This document shows, in pieces, positions 24,743 to 33,382 of a stretch of DNA of 64,000 nucleotides (positions are counted from its first letter, which is position 1; each line of letters opens with the position of its first letter). The notes under the pieces were generated by a model. The model ran no database searches. It saw nothing but the letters and a program-made list of their open reading frames with translations, and was not told the origin of the DNA. Source of the DNA: Nostoc sp. NIES-4103 (GTDB lineage: Bacteria > Cyanobacteriota > Cyanobacteriia > Cyanobacteriales > Nostocaceae). Where the stretch lies: positions 7,901,051-7,965,050 of the forward strand of contig NZ_AP018288.1 in NCBI RefSeq assembly GCF_002368335.1, written 5' to 3'. The position numbers and the translations under genes are program-made.

Positions 24743-25969
24743 ATGAATCGTAGAATGTTGCAAGATTCTGAGGAAGTTAGTAAAGTTTCTCTATTTCCAC
24801 CCTATTTTCGTTGGTTAGTCGCTGTGGGTGTTGTGTGTATGGTGGGGATAGGAGTAGGAGTATTATATTTGGCTCGTTTATCAGCTAGGACTCAAGTTTC
24901 AGCAGTGGTTTCACAAGTTAACCAGCCTGTTGCTTCCAAGGTTAATGCTTTGGGAAGATTGGAACCGGCGGGTGAAGTGATTAAAGTTTCTGCTCCTACT
25001 AATCCTAGTATTGGTAGTGGTAGTCGTGTGGCTAAATTGTTGGTTGATGAAGGCGATGTGGTACGATCGCAACAAATCATCGCTATTTTAGATAATCGCG
25101 ATCGCCTGCAAGCGAATTTGACAGAAGCACAAAAGCAAGTCAAAGTTGCCCAATCTCGTCTAGATCAGGTTAAAGCAGGCGCAAAACCAGGCGAATTAGC
25201 AGCTATACAAGCCAATGTGAAGAATTTACAAGCAGAGTTAGATGGGGAAATTCAAACCCAGAAAGCTACCATCGCTCGTTTAGAAGCAGAATTGCAGAAT
25301 GCAGACATCGAATTTCGTCGTAATCAAAGTTTATATCAACAGGGAGCGATCGCAGCTTCAGCTTTAGATAGTCGCAGATTGGCTCTCAAAACAGCCCAAG
25401 AGCAGTTGAATAGTGCTAAAGCAGACTTAGAGCGAAGTCAACGCACACTTACCGCCAAAATTCAAGAAGCCAAAGCCACTTGGGACAAAACAGCCGAAGT
25501 ACGTCCCACAGATATAGCCACAGCACAAGCAGAGGTAGACAGTGCTATTGCTACAGTTGGCAAAATTCAAGCCGAACTCGATTTGGCATATATCCGCGCG
25601 CCGAAAGCAGGTACCATCCTGCGGATTCAAGCTCATCCAGGAGAAACAATAGGTAACGAAGGAATTGTAGAACTTGGTCAAACTGACCAAATGTATGTCA
25701 TTGCAGAAATCTACGAAAGTGATATTGCTAAGATTCGTCCTGGTCAAACTGCCAAAATTACCAGTCCCAGCAATGCTTTTGCTGCGAAATTAAACGGAAC
25801 AGTTGAGCAAATTGGCTTAAAAGTGGCGAAGAAAGATGTCTTGGACACCGACCCAACAGCAGCAACAGATGCCAGAGTAATTGAAGCCAAAATTCGTTTA
25901 GACAAAGCTGCCAGCCAGCAAGTAGCTAACTTAACAAACCTTCAGGTTAATGTTGAAATTGATTTATGA
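24743..25969 (+). CDS. devB: DevB-type membrane fusion protein (HlyD family)
   Basis: Periplasmic adaptor of a DevBCA exporter. It has one N-terminal membrane helix (WLVAVGVVCMVGIGVGVLYL), a biotinyl-lipoyl-like part (ALGRLEPAGEVIKVSAP and VAKLLVDEGDVVRSQQIIAILDNRDRL), a long coiled-coil hairpin (about residues 130-275, rich in Gln, Ala and Lys) and a beta-barrel (GTILRIQAHPGETIGNEGIVELG). DevB proteins couple a DevAC inner-membrane unit to a TolC-like channel; the heterocyst-glycolipid exporter is the model case. Several paralogues usually exist per genome. It is followed directly by devC and devA. Confidence 0.88.
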   Translation: MNRRMLQDSEEVSKVSLFPPYFRWLVAVGVVCMVGIGVGVLYLARLSARTQVSAVVSQVNQPVASKVNALGRLEPAGEVIKVSAPTNPSIGSGSRVAKLLVDEGDVVRSQQIIAILDNRDRLQANLTEAQKQVKVAQSRLDQVKAGAKPGELAAIQANVKNLQAELDGEIQTQKATIARLEAELQNADIEFRRNQSLYQQGAIAASALDSRRLALKTAQEQLNSAKADLERSQRTLTAKIQEAKATWDKTAEVRPTDIATAQAEVDSAIATVGKIQAELDLAYIRAPKAGTILRIQAHPGETIGNEGIVELGQTDQMYVIAEIYESDIAKIRPGQTAKITSPSNAFAAKLNGTVEQIGLKVAKKDVLDTDPTAATDARVIEAKIRLDKAASQQVANLTNLQVNVEIDL

Positions 25970-25973
25970 AGGA

Positions 25974-26125
25974 GTGAGTTGTTAGTTGTCAGTAGTCATT
26001 TGTCATTTGTCATTTGTCATTTGTTTTTATCCCTCATCCCCCCTATCCCCCTCATCCCCCTCATCCCCCCATCTCCCTCATCCCCCTCATCCCCCTCATC
26101 CCCCCACTCTCCACTCTCCACTCTT
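25974..26125. repeat. CATTTGT and CCCTCATCC tandem repeats ahead of devC
   Basis: GTCATTTGT units (25997-26025) and then CCCCCTCATCC-type units (26030-26108), followed by CTCTCCACT units up to the devC start. The reading frame of devC is open through this array, producing a Ser/Pro/Ile-rich translation that I regard as non-native. Confidence 0.8.
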
Positions 26126-27283
26126 ATGTTTCAACGCAAGATTCCATTAGCTTGGCTGCAATTACTGAAGCAAAGAGGGCGTTTTCTTGTTGCTCTTTGT
26201 GGAATTACCTTTGCTGTTTTTTTAATGTTAATGCAGTTAGGTTTTCAGTCAGCTTTATATGATAGTAATACTCGCTTTCATAAACTTTTGCAAACAGATT
26301 TGGTAGTGATTAGCCGTCAAGCACAAAATTTAGGACTTTTGAGTTCTTTTCCTCGGCGTCGTTTATTCCAAGCTGCTAATTTAAATGAGGTTGAGTCAGT
26401 AAATTCCCTATATATCCGTTTAGGAGTTTGGAAAAGTCTAGAAACCAAGCTGGATGAATCAATTCTAGTTATCGGGTTCAACCCAGAAAAACCTGCGTTC
26501 AATTTGCCAGCAGTTAATCAAAATTTGGATATCATTAAATATCCAGACAGTTTTTTGTTTGACCGCAACGCTAATGGCAAATATCAACAAGCGATCGCTC
26601 AAATAGCTCAAGACAAACCTGTAACTACAGAACTTCAAGGACGTAAAGTTACAATTGCAGGTTTGTATGAGGTTGGTGCATCGTTTGTGGCTAATGCTAG
26701 CGTGATTACCAGTGACCAAAATTTCCTGCGAATTTTTTCGACACAGCAACCAGGTAAAGTCAATCTTGGTCTAATTCAGCTACAGCCTGGTAGTGATGCC
26801 AATGTAGTAGTTAAAGCGTTACAATCTTACCTTCCCGATGATGTGAAAGTTCTCACCCGTCAAGAATTTATTGATTTTGAAAAGAAATATTGGCAAGAAA
26901 ATGGTGCAATTGGTTTTATCTTCTCTTTGGGTGTGACCATCGGATTTTTAGTTGGTGTAATTATTGTTTATCAAATTATTTACAGTGATGTCATAGATCA
27001 TATGGCTGAATATGCAACGCTCAAGGCAATGGGTTTTCGCAATGTCTACTTATTATCTGTTGTATTTCAAGAAGCATTGATATTAGCTGTACTTGGTTAC
27101 ATACCTGGATGTTTAATTTCTTTTGGTATGTATAACTTGACTAGAAACGCAACAAAATTACCGCTATTTTTGAATTCTGAGCGGGTCATTCAAGTTCTGA
27201 TATTAACGATTGTCATGTGTGTAATTTCTGGTGCGATCGCTATGCGAAAATTAAATGCAGCAGACCCAGCAGATATTTTTTAA
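26126..27283 (+). CDS. devC: DevC-type ABC transporter permease (FtsX/MacB fold)
   Basis: Inner-membrane subunit of the DevBCA exporter. A helix near the N-terminus (LVALCGITFAVFLMLMQLGF) is followed by a large periplasmic domain (about residues 45-270) and then three helices (about 275-300, 325-350 and 360-380), the MacB/FtsX topology. I start at ATG 26126, giving 385 residues, the usual DevC length; the frame runs open to 25979 but only through tandem repeats. It sits between devB and devA on the same strand. The C-terminus (KLNAADPADIF) is typical of DevC. Confidence 0.9.
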   Translation: MFQRKIPLAWLQLLKQRGRFLVALCGITFAVFLMLMQLGFQSALYDSNTRFHKLLQTDLVVISRQAQNLGLLSSFPRRRLFQAANLNEVESVNSLYIRLGVWKSLETKLDESILVIGFNPEKPAFNLPAVNQNLDIIKYPDSFLFDRNANGKYQQAIAQIAQDKPVTTELQGRKVTIAGLYEVGASFVANASVITSDQNFLRIFSTQQPGKVNLGLIQLQPGSDANVVVKALQSYLPDDVKVLTRQEFIDFEKKYWQENGAIGFIFSLGVTIGFLVGVIIVYQIIYSDVIDHMAEYATLKAMGFRNVYLLSVVFQEALILAVLGYIPGCLISFGMYNLTRNATKLPLFLNSERVIQVLILTIVMCVISGAIAMRKLNAADPADIF

Positions 27284-27323
27284 TTGGGAATTGGGAATTG
27301 GGAATTGGGAATTGGGAATTGGG
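27284..27323. repeat. GGGAATT heptamer tract
   Basis: Five TTGGGAA units lie between devC and devA, starting directly at the devC stop codon. Confidence 0.85.
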
Positions 27324-27364
27324 GAAAACTTAATTTTTTAATTACTGTTTTATAAAATCAAAAT

Positions 27365-28111
27365 ATGCAACTATTAAACAAGTATAAAACAAACCAATTT
27401 ATAAATAATAAGCCTGTAATTTCTATATGTGATGTCAATCATTTTTTTGGGAAAGGTAATTTAACTAAACAAGTTTTATTTAATATAAATTTAGATATAT
27501 ACCCAGGTGAAATAGTAATTCTAACTGGCCCATCTGGGTCAGGAAAAACTACTTTGTTATCACTGATTGGGGGATTGCGTTCTTGCCAACATGGTAGCTT
27601 AAAGGTGATTGGTCAAGAACTCTGTGGTGCTAAGCAAAACCAATTAATTCAAACACGGCGGCAGATTGGTTATATTTTTCAATCATATAATCTCTTGGAT
27701 AGCTTAACAGCACGGCAAAATGTGGAGATGTCTTTAGAACTGCACAATCATCTATCTTGGAACGCAAGACAAACAAGAGCAGTGCGAATGCTAGAAGCAG
27801 TGGGATTAGGAAATCGCCTTAATTATTATCCAGAAAATTTATCTGGAGGTCAAAAGCAAAGAGTCGCGATCGCCCGCGCCTTGGTGGCGAATCCTAAAAT
27901 TATTCTTGCTGATGAACCAACAGCATCACTTGACAAACAATCTGGGCGGGATGTGGTAGAACTAATGCAAAGCCTCGCTACTGAACAAGGCTGTACCATC
28001 TTACTCGTTACCCATGACAACCGGATTTTAGATATTGCCCATCGCATTATTCATATGGAAGATGGTTATTTACAAGGGAATGGGGTATGGGGCATGGGGC
28101 ATAGGGCATAG
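27365..28111 (+). CDS. devA: DevA-type ABC ATPase
   Basis: Cytoplasmic ATPase of the exporter, of the MacB/LolD group. Walker A GPSGSGKTT, Q-loop YIFQSYNLLDSLTARQNV, signature LSGGQKQRVAIARAL, Walker B IILADEPTASLD and switch His in LLVTHD are all intact. The final ten residues (GNGVWGMGHRA) come from GGGGCATGGGGCATAG tandem repeat DNA and are probably not functional. With devB and devC it forms a complete export unit, missing only the outer-membrane channel, which is usually encoded elsewhere. Confidence 0.92.
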   Translation: MQLLNKYKTNQFINNKPVISICDVNHFFGKGNLTKQVLFNINLDIYPGEIVILTGPSGSGKTTLLSLIGGLRSCQHGSLKVIGQELCGAKQNQLIQTRRQIGYIFQSYNLLDSLTARQNVEMSLELHNHLSWNARQTRAVRMLEAVGLGNRLNYYPENLSGGQKQRVAIARALVANPKIILADEPTASLDKQSGRDVVELMQSLATEQGCTILLVTHDNRILDIAHRIIHMEDGYLQGNGVWGMGHRA

Positions 28112-28162
28112 GGCATGGGGTAATTTTATTATTATTCTCGAATTTTCAGTCCCCAATCGCCA

Positions 28163-28196
28163 GTAGGGTGCGTTGTCGCCAAGCGCAACGTACCAC
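28163..28196. repeat. TAGGGTGCGTTGTCGCCAAG dispersed repeat
   Basis: TAGGGTGCGTTGTCGCCAAG followed by CGCAACGTACC. Its reverse complement is found at 32379-32412. Repeats with GGTGCGTT and AACGCACC arms are common in cyanobacterial intergenic DNA. Confidence 0.7.
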
Positions 28197-28272
28197 CAAC
28201 AATTAAAGGTGCGCGATTTCTATTTATTAGCTAGACAATGTTACCATAGTCGTTCACCAGCTGAATCTGACC

Positions 28273-29433
28273 ATGAAACTAGTTTGCGCCCAAAGCGACC
28301 TCAGTACCAATCTCTCACTTGTTAGCCGTGCTGTGCCGTCACGACCAACTCATCCGGTACTTGCCAACATCCTACTGCAAGCGGATGCTCAAACTAACCA
28401 GGTAAGCTTAACAGCCTTTGATCTCAGCTTGGGTATCCGTACCAGCTTTAACGCCGATGTATGGCAAGGAGGAGCGATCGCACTTCCTGCTAAACTGCTT
28501 GTAGACATCACCTCTCGTCTTCCTGAAGGAGAAATCACCCTAGATGATGAATCAGCCCTACAAGCTGAAACCTCTGGAGGAGAAGGTTTAATTGTTACAC
28601 TCACACGCCCAGGTGGACATTACCAACTGCGAGCAATGGGAGCGGAAGAGTTTCCCGAATTACCCTTAATTGAAAATACCGAACCCCTATATCTGACTAC
28701 CACTGCATTAATTGAAGGATTACGGGGTTCATTGTTTGCTACCAGTGGCGATGAAACTAAGCAAGTACTGACTGGAGTACATCTCACTGTTAAAGAAGAT
28801 ACATTGGAATTTGCAGCTACCGATGGACATCGTTTAGCAGTAGTAGAAACCACCAATGAACGTCCTCTGACTGGTAGCAGTCAATTAGAAGTTACAGTAC
28901 CCAGCAAAGCTCTACGCGAATTAGAACGGATGTTGGCTCATAATGATGCTGATGAAGCAATAGCCTTATATTTAGATCAAGGTCAAGTTGTGTTTGCGTG
29001 GGCTAATCAACGCTTGACCACCCGCACCCTAGAAGGACAATATCCTGCCTATCGGCAACTCATTCCCCGACAATTTGAGCGACAAGTAACAATTGAACGA
29101 CGACAATTTTTAAGTACTTTAGAGCGAATTGCTGTTTTAGCAGATCAGAAAAATAATGTTGTTAAACTCAGCATTGATAGCAATAGCCAAGAACTGACGT
29201 TATCTTGTGAAGCTCAAGAAATGGGTAGCGGTAGAGAATCAGTGCCGGCGCAAATATCTGGAGAAGATATAGAAATTGCTTTTAATGTCAAGTATTTAAT
29301 GGAAGGTTTAAAAGCCTTGCCCTCTTCAGAAATTCAAATGCATCTAAATCAAAACCTAACGCCTGTAATTTTTACACCACTAGGCGGTTTGAAGATGACG
29401 TATTTAGCTATGCCAGTACAAATTAGAAATTAG
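28273..29433 (+). CDS. dnaN: DNA polymerase III beta subunit (sliding clamp)
   Basis: The ring-shaped processivity factor of the replicative polymerase. It begins MKLVCAQSDLSTNLSLVSRAVPSRPTHPVLANI, split here into its recognisable parts (SLVSRAVPSRPTHPVLANIL), and shows three repeated clamp domains, ATDGHRLAVVETTN near residue 195, and a C-terminal YLAMPVQIRN matching the MPMR-type ending. The length of 386 residues is usual. No dnaA or other replication gene is adjacent, which is normal for cyanobacteria. A 32-base palindrome follows the stop. Confidence 0.96.
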   Translation: MKLVCAQSDLSTNLSLVSRAVPSRPTHPVLANILLQADAQTNQVSLTAFDLSLGIRTSFNADVWQGGAIALPAKLLVDITSRLPEGEITLDDESALQAETSGGEGLIVTLTRPGGHYQLRAMGAEEFPELPLIENTEPLYLTTTALIEGLRGSLFATSGDETKQVLTGVHLTVKEDTLEFAATDGHRLAVVETTNERPLTGSSQLEVTVPSKALRELERMLAHNDADEAIALYLDQGQVVFAWANQRLTTRTLEGQYPAYRQLIPRQFERQVTIERRQFLSTLERIAVLADQKNNVVKLSIDSNSQELTLSCEAQEMGSGRESVPAQISGEDIEIAFNVKYLMEGLKALPSSEIQMHLNQNLTPVIFTPLGGLKMTYLAMPVQIRN

Positions 29434-29460
29434 TAATTGAATTGAGTGTAGGGTAACCCC

Positions 29461-29492
29461 ATGTAGCGGCAATTCATGAATTGCCGCTACAT
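29461..29492. repeat. Perfect 32-base palindrome after dnaN
   Basis: ATGTAGCGGCAATTCA joined to its exact complement with no loop, followed by TGTTTTGC. It may act as a terminator. It shares the core GCAATTCATGAATTGC with 51451-51476, so it is a member of a dispersed palindrome family. Confidence 0.85.
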
Positions 29493-29637
29493 TGTTTTGC
29501 GTGTTATTATTGATATATGAAGTTGAGCGAAATATTTATTTTATACTAATCAAATTTACAAAATTTTCAAATCACTCTGAAATACTTCACAAAAGCGATC
29601 GCTCATCTCAAGCTGTAACAATTTGAGAGAAAACTGT

Positions 29638-30006
29638 ATGTTGAATGATTCATTGATAGTGAAATCAGGGTTACCACTATTCATCCTGACAATAGCCTCA
29701 TTAATCCATTCTCCCGCCTGGGCAGGAATTGCAGAGACGACTTCCCAAAATCAGCCGCAGCAATGGAGACAACGGCAGGATGCATTGCAACAACAATCTC
29801 AACAACTGTGGCAACAATTTAGACAGCAGCAAGATCGATTCAGACTACAACAACAACACCAGCAGGAACAATTCAGACTACAAAATCAACTCAAATTCCC
29901 ACCACAGCAGCAGGGAGAACTATTTAGACTACAAGATCAACTTAGACTCCGACAACAACAGCAGCGGGAACAATTGAGACTACAACAACAGCAACAGTAT
30001 AGGTAG
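29638..30006 (+). CDS. Secreted Gln-rich protein of unknown function
   Basis: A signal peptide (about residues 1-30: LPLFILTIASLIHSPAWAG, with AWA-G as a possible cleavage site) precedes a body of about 90 residues made almost only of Gln, Arg, Leu and Phe. Its repeating unit is roughly QQQxRFRLQQQ/QQGELFRLQDQ, probably a helical or coiled-coil periplasmic segment. The frame begins at a TTG (29623); the ATG at 29638 starts the signal peptide properly. No family is recognised. The CRISPR array starts 610 bases downstream. Confidence 0.65.
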   Translation: MLNDSLIVKSGLPLFILTIASLIHSPAWAGIAETTSQNQPQQWRQRQDALQQQSQQLWQQFRQQQDRFRLQQQHQQEQFRLQNQLKFPPQQQGELFRLQDQLRLRQQQQREQLRLQQQQQYR

Positions 30007-30302
30007 TTTGAAGTCGTTCCAAAACAAAGCCTCTCCTCGCTGTTGGGGAGATATTTGGAGAGGGGTCAAAATCTATGGTTCAAAACGAGAAATAGAGGCT
30101 TTCATATTTTTATTTTTTCGTATGAAACCATCCTGCTTCTTCCTTCCCCTTCCCCTTTCCCAATAAGTATCAGTCCGAGACTGGATACTTTGGTGCTGGT
30201 ATCCTTCAAGGAAACCTGAAGTGCGATCGCTCTTGCAATTTCCCCTTTGTCTCCAATGTTTTTGATCAACTATGATAGCGATCGCATCCACATCACTACA
30301 CT
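30007..30302. other. Intergenic region with a partial hairpin repeat
   Basis: The part 30028-30068 (CCTCTCCTCGCTGTTGGGGAG, then GGAGAGGGGTC) belongs to the repeat family seen at 33383-33548 and 56973-57064. The rest holds two GCGATCGC sites and no supported gene; a minus-strand frame over 30073-30291 has no ribosome site and an implausible composition. Confidence 0.55.
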
Positions 30303-30617
30303 TAGTCCTTTTAGTAATTATTGCTACTTTTGCTAAAAATGAATAACTCAGTAGTTAATAACCTGATTTTAAAAGCACTTTTCTTGCTAGATGCGCGGAT
30401 GGGTAGGTGTTCAAAATGAGATTTTGGCAAGTAAAGCTGAAATTTCCGCTGTGTGAGGCTTTTGAGTCAAATAGCTCTAAAAATAGCCGCGCACCTTATG
30501 TAGACTGGGTTTTAGCCATTTGCTTACAGTTCAATTCCAATCTCTCATGCTATGATTACCTCATCCGCGCAACTGAACCTCGAAAACCAAATACACACAG
30601 TCTTTCAGGCTGCCGCA
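30303..30617 (+). promoter_or_regulatory. Probable CRISPR leader
   Basis: About 300 bases directly before the first repeat, without a credible gene. The polarity is deduced from the array: the only altered repeat (final base T instead of C) is the last one, at 32281-32317, so the leader and the adaptation end should be on this side. Transcription is then expected on the plus strand, giving crRNAs with the 8-base handle ATTGAAAC. Confidence 0.6.
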
Positions 30618-32317
30618 CTTGAAATTTCATCTAATCCCTATTAGGGATTGAAACTTATTACTCAAACGACTACTCAAAACGGAGCATTTCCTTGAAATTT
30701 CATCTAATCCCTATTAGGGATTGAAACATCCTTTTATAGGATTTGGTATTATTTGGGATGTGTTGCACTTGAAATTTCATCTAATCCCTATTAGGGATTG
30801 AAACTTCTGTGGGCTGCGTCTGTGGACTAGTATCCATACTTGAAATTTCATCTAATCCCTATTAGGGATTGAAACTGTTACCCACCGCACCTGCCCATCA
30901 ATCCTGTCAGCTTGAAATTTCATCTAATCCCTATTAGGGATTGAAACAAGGCGATCGCCTAGTTTTTGGTAGTAAGGTGCAAACTTGAAATTTCATCTAA
31001 TCCCTATTAGGGATTGAAACCTAATTTCCTAAAATTTCCGGTTTCATAAGCCATCTTGAAATTTCATCTAATCCCTATTAGGGATTGAAACGTAATCCGG
31101 CCCTTTAATATCACAATCACACATCTTGAAATTTCATCTAATCCCTATTAGGGATTGAAACCTGTGAGGGCGATCGCTTGTAATGTGAAGTGCGATCCTT
31201 GAAATTTCATCTAATCCCTATTAGGGATTGAAACACTAAACACTTATTCTCAAGACGAAGATGGGTTAGTCTACTTGAAATTTCATCTAATCCCTATTAG
31301 GGATTGAAACAGTTAAAGCTAGAGGATGAATCAATGTTTACAACTTGAAATTTCATCTAATCCCTATTAGGGATTGAAACGCTATTTAAGTTGGGCGATC
31401 TACTTGAGGTGCTGCTTGAAATTTCATCTAATCCCTATTAGGGATTGAAACGAGACTTGATACTAACAGGTTTACCGTTTACCCAGCTTGAAATTTCATC
31501 TAATCCCTATTAGGGATTGAAACCGAGGCGATAATCAAGGCTAACAGCGGGCTACAAGCTTGAAATTTCATCTAATCCCTATTAGGGATTGAAACCGTAG
31601 CCCACTAACACTATCACGCATTGAGAATAATCTAAACTTGAAATTTCATCTAATCCCTATTAGGGATTGAAACTTGTCAGTGACATGAGCCGCGCCCATT
31701 GGTTCCAAAGCTTGAAATTTCATCTAATCCCTATTAGGGATTGAAACATGTAACCAGTACTACACTAAATACATTATTGACTTGAAATTTCATCTAATCC
31801 CTATTAGGGATTGAAACCTGGAGGGCTAAGAGAATGCCAAGCGTCAAGGTCACTTGAAATTTCATCTAATCCCTATTAGGGATTGAAACTATATGGGGAT
31901 TAGGTTATTCAAACTCAAATACGGGCTTGAAATTTCATCTAATCCCTATTAGGGATTGAAACGGTGAACAGGCGCTGGATTTCCTCCGGCGACAACTTGA
32001 AATTTCATCTAATCCCTATTAGGGATTGAAACGAAAACTCCCGAAGCTAATTGCACGATGCCAGCGACTTGAAATTTCATCTAATCCCTATTAGGGATTG
32101 AAACACTAGTCAGTTGAAAGGCATTATGCACAGTTGCCTTGAAATTTCATCTAATCCCTATTAGGGATTGAAACACAGAGAATTTAATCCCGGGGAATTT
32201 ACCTTTTACTTGAAATTTCATCTAATCCCTATTAGGGATTGAAACTGCCTTACGTGGTGGATTTGAAAAAATTCCCAATCCTTGAAATTTCATCTAATCC
32301 CTATTAGGGATTGAAAT
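30618..32317 (+). CRISPR. CRISPR array, 24 repeats and 23 spacers
   Basis: The 37-base repeat starts CTTGAAATTTCATC and ends TAGGGATTGAAAC. It contains a small hairpin (AATCCC and GGGATT around TATTA). Repeat starts are 30618, 30691, 30768, 30839, 30911, 30984, 31055, 31125, 31198, 31274, 31344, 31415, 31487, 31559, 31637, 31711, 31781, 31853, 31926, 31996, 32068, 32138, 32209 and 32281. Spacers are 33-41 bases. All repeats look identical except the last, whose final base is T. The ATTGAAAC end is typical of cyanobacterial type I and III arrays. No cas gene lies in the window, so the type cannot be fixed. Spacers 5 and 8 contain HIP1 octamers. Confidence 0.98.
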
Positions 32318-32580
32318 GGATACTATTAGCCTGAGTAGAGTGCATTAGGACTATCGTCCATAACGCACCGAGAATCAGCGGTGGTGCGGCGCTTGGCGAC
32401 AACGCACCCTACCAATTCAGAATTTGGACTGATTCAGATCAATTGTGTGTACACCGTAGCCCTTCATTCCCCATCCCCAATTCCCTATTTGAAGCTGTGA
32501 ATAGTTGAGTTTTTGGGATGCCTGCAAATTGCACTTATGGTAGTATCAAATTTGCTTGAGTTTATTCATGAGATCTACGC
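32318..32580. other. Spacer after the CRISPR array with a dispersed repeat
   Basis: Positions 32379-32412 (GCGGCGCTTGGCGACAACGC and ACCCTACC) are the reverse complement of the repeat at 28163-28196. The final 60 bases before the peroxiredoxin-like gene are probably its promoter. No gene is visible. Confidence 0.6.
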
Positions 32581-33285
32581 ATGAGTCTGCAACAAGAGAT
32601 AGAAGTTTTATTAAATCAGGCAGCTTCATTTCTGCCACCAGAAATACTAACAATCATTCAACAATCAATTGAAGAAGTAGCAAATTTAGGAATTGCTGAA
32701 AAAGCCCTCAAACCAAAGGATCGCGCACCCGATTTTACTCTCCCTAATGCTGTTGGACAACCTGTACAATTACAAAAACTACGAGCCAAAGGTTCAGTTA
32801 TCATTACCTTCTATCGTGGTTTATGGTGTCCTTTCTGTAATATAGAGTTGTTAGCACTACAAAAGGCTTTACCAGAAATTCAACAATTAAATGCATCGCT
32901 GGTTGCCATTTCACCTCAAACACCAGACAACACCCTTTCTACTGTCAAAGAACACAGCCTTGGTTTTGAGGTATTGAGTGATGTGGACAATAAAGTTGCC
33001 AAGCAATTTGGACTTGTGTACACTTTGCCAGAGTCAATACAAGAAGTGATGGAAGGATTCGGTATAGATTTAGAAACTTACAATGGCAATGACTCTAATG
33101 AATTACCTGTGACTGCCACTTATATTGTTGACTCTGAGGGAATAATTGTTTATAGATACCTTGATCCAGACTATACTAAGCGTCTTGAGCCAAAAGATCT
33201 GATTGCTGCATTGTCTAAGGGGCTTCCAAATAAAAAAATATACAATTTTTCTTGTGGGGTGGGTGTCTCGCCCGCCCAAGGCTAG
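32581..33285 (+). CDS. Peroxiredoxin-like (AhpC/TSA fold) protein
   Basis: A soluble thioredoxin-fold protein with a helical N-terminal extension of about 45 residues. The core has KDRAPDFTLPNAVGQ, FYRGLWCPFCN (a C-x2-C at the place of the peroxidatic Cys), AISPQTPDNT and GFEVLSDVDNKVAKQFG. The CPFC motif marks the peroxiredoxin-like/PRXL2 sort rather than classical 2-Cys peroxiredoxins; a role in reducing peroxides or disulfides is likely. The last ~15 residues (SCGVGVSPAQG) are translated from the hairpin repeat at 33251-33312, so the native end was probably near KKIYNF. Confidence 0.85.
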   Translation: MSLQQEIEVLLNQAASFLPPEILTIIQQSIEEVANLGIAEKALKPKDRAPDFTLPNAVGQPVQLQKLRAKGSVIITFYRGLWCPFCNIELLALQKALPEIQQLNASLVAISPQTPDNTLSTVKEHSLGFEVLSDVDNKVAKQFGLVYTLPESIQEVMEGFGIDLETYNGNDSNELPVTATYIVDSEGIIVYRYLDPDYTKRLEPKDLIAALSKGLPNKKIYNFSCGVGVSPAQG

Positions 33286-33312
33286 GGGCGGACAAGATGT
33301 CCACCCCACAAG
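33251..33312. repeat. CTTGTGGGGTGG...CCACCCCACAAG hairpin repeat
   Basis: The arms CTTGTGGGGTGG (33251-33262) and CCACCCCACAAG (33301-33312) are complementary, with a GC-rich interior (CGCCCGCC and GGGGCGGAC) that extends the stem. It covers the end of the peroxiredoxin-like reading frame and probably also ends its transcript. Confidence 0.8.
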
Positions 33313-33382
33313 ATTGGATTATTTATTTGTTTGTAATCCCTAAATTAACTGAACTCACATTTAATTAACCTGAGTTCAATGA

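Noticed and set aside
25979..26125. An N-terminal extension of DevC by 49 residues
   Set aside because: The DNA is tandem repeat and DevC proteins are about 385 residues long from the ATG at 26126.
30073..30291. A minus-strand frame of 72 codons
   Set aside because: No ribosome site, composition unlike a protein, and it lies in a region containing repeats.
30407..30622. A 71-codon plus-strand frame before the CRISPR array
   Set aside because: It overlaps the leader and runs into the first repeat, has no ribosome site and no protein-like pattern.
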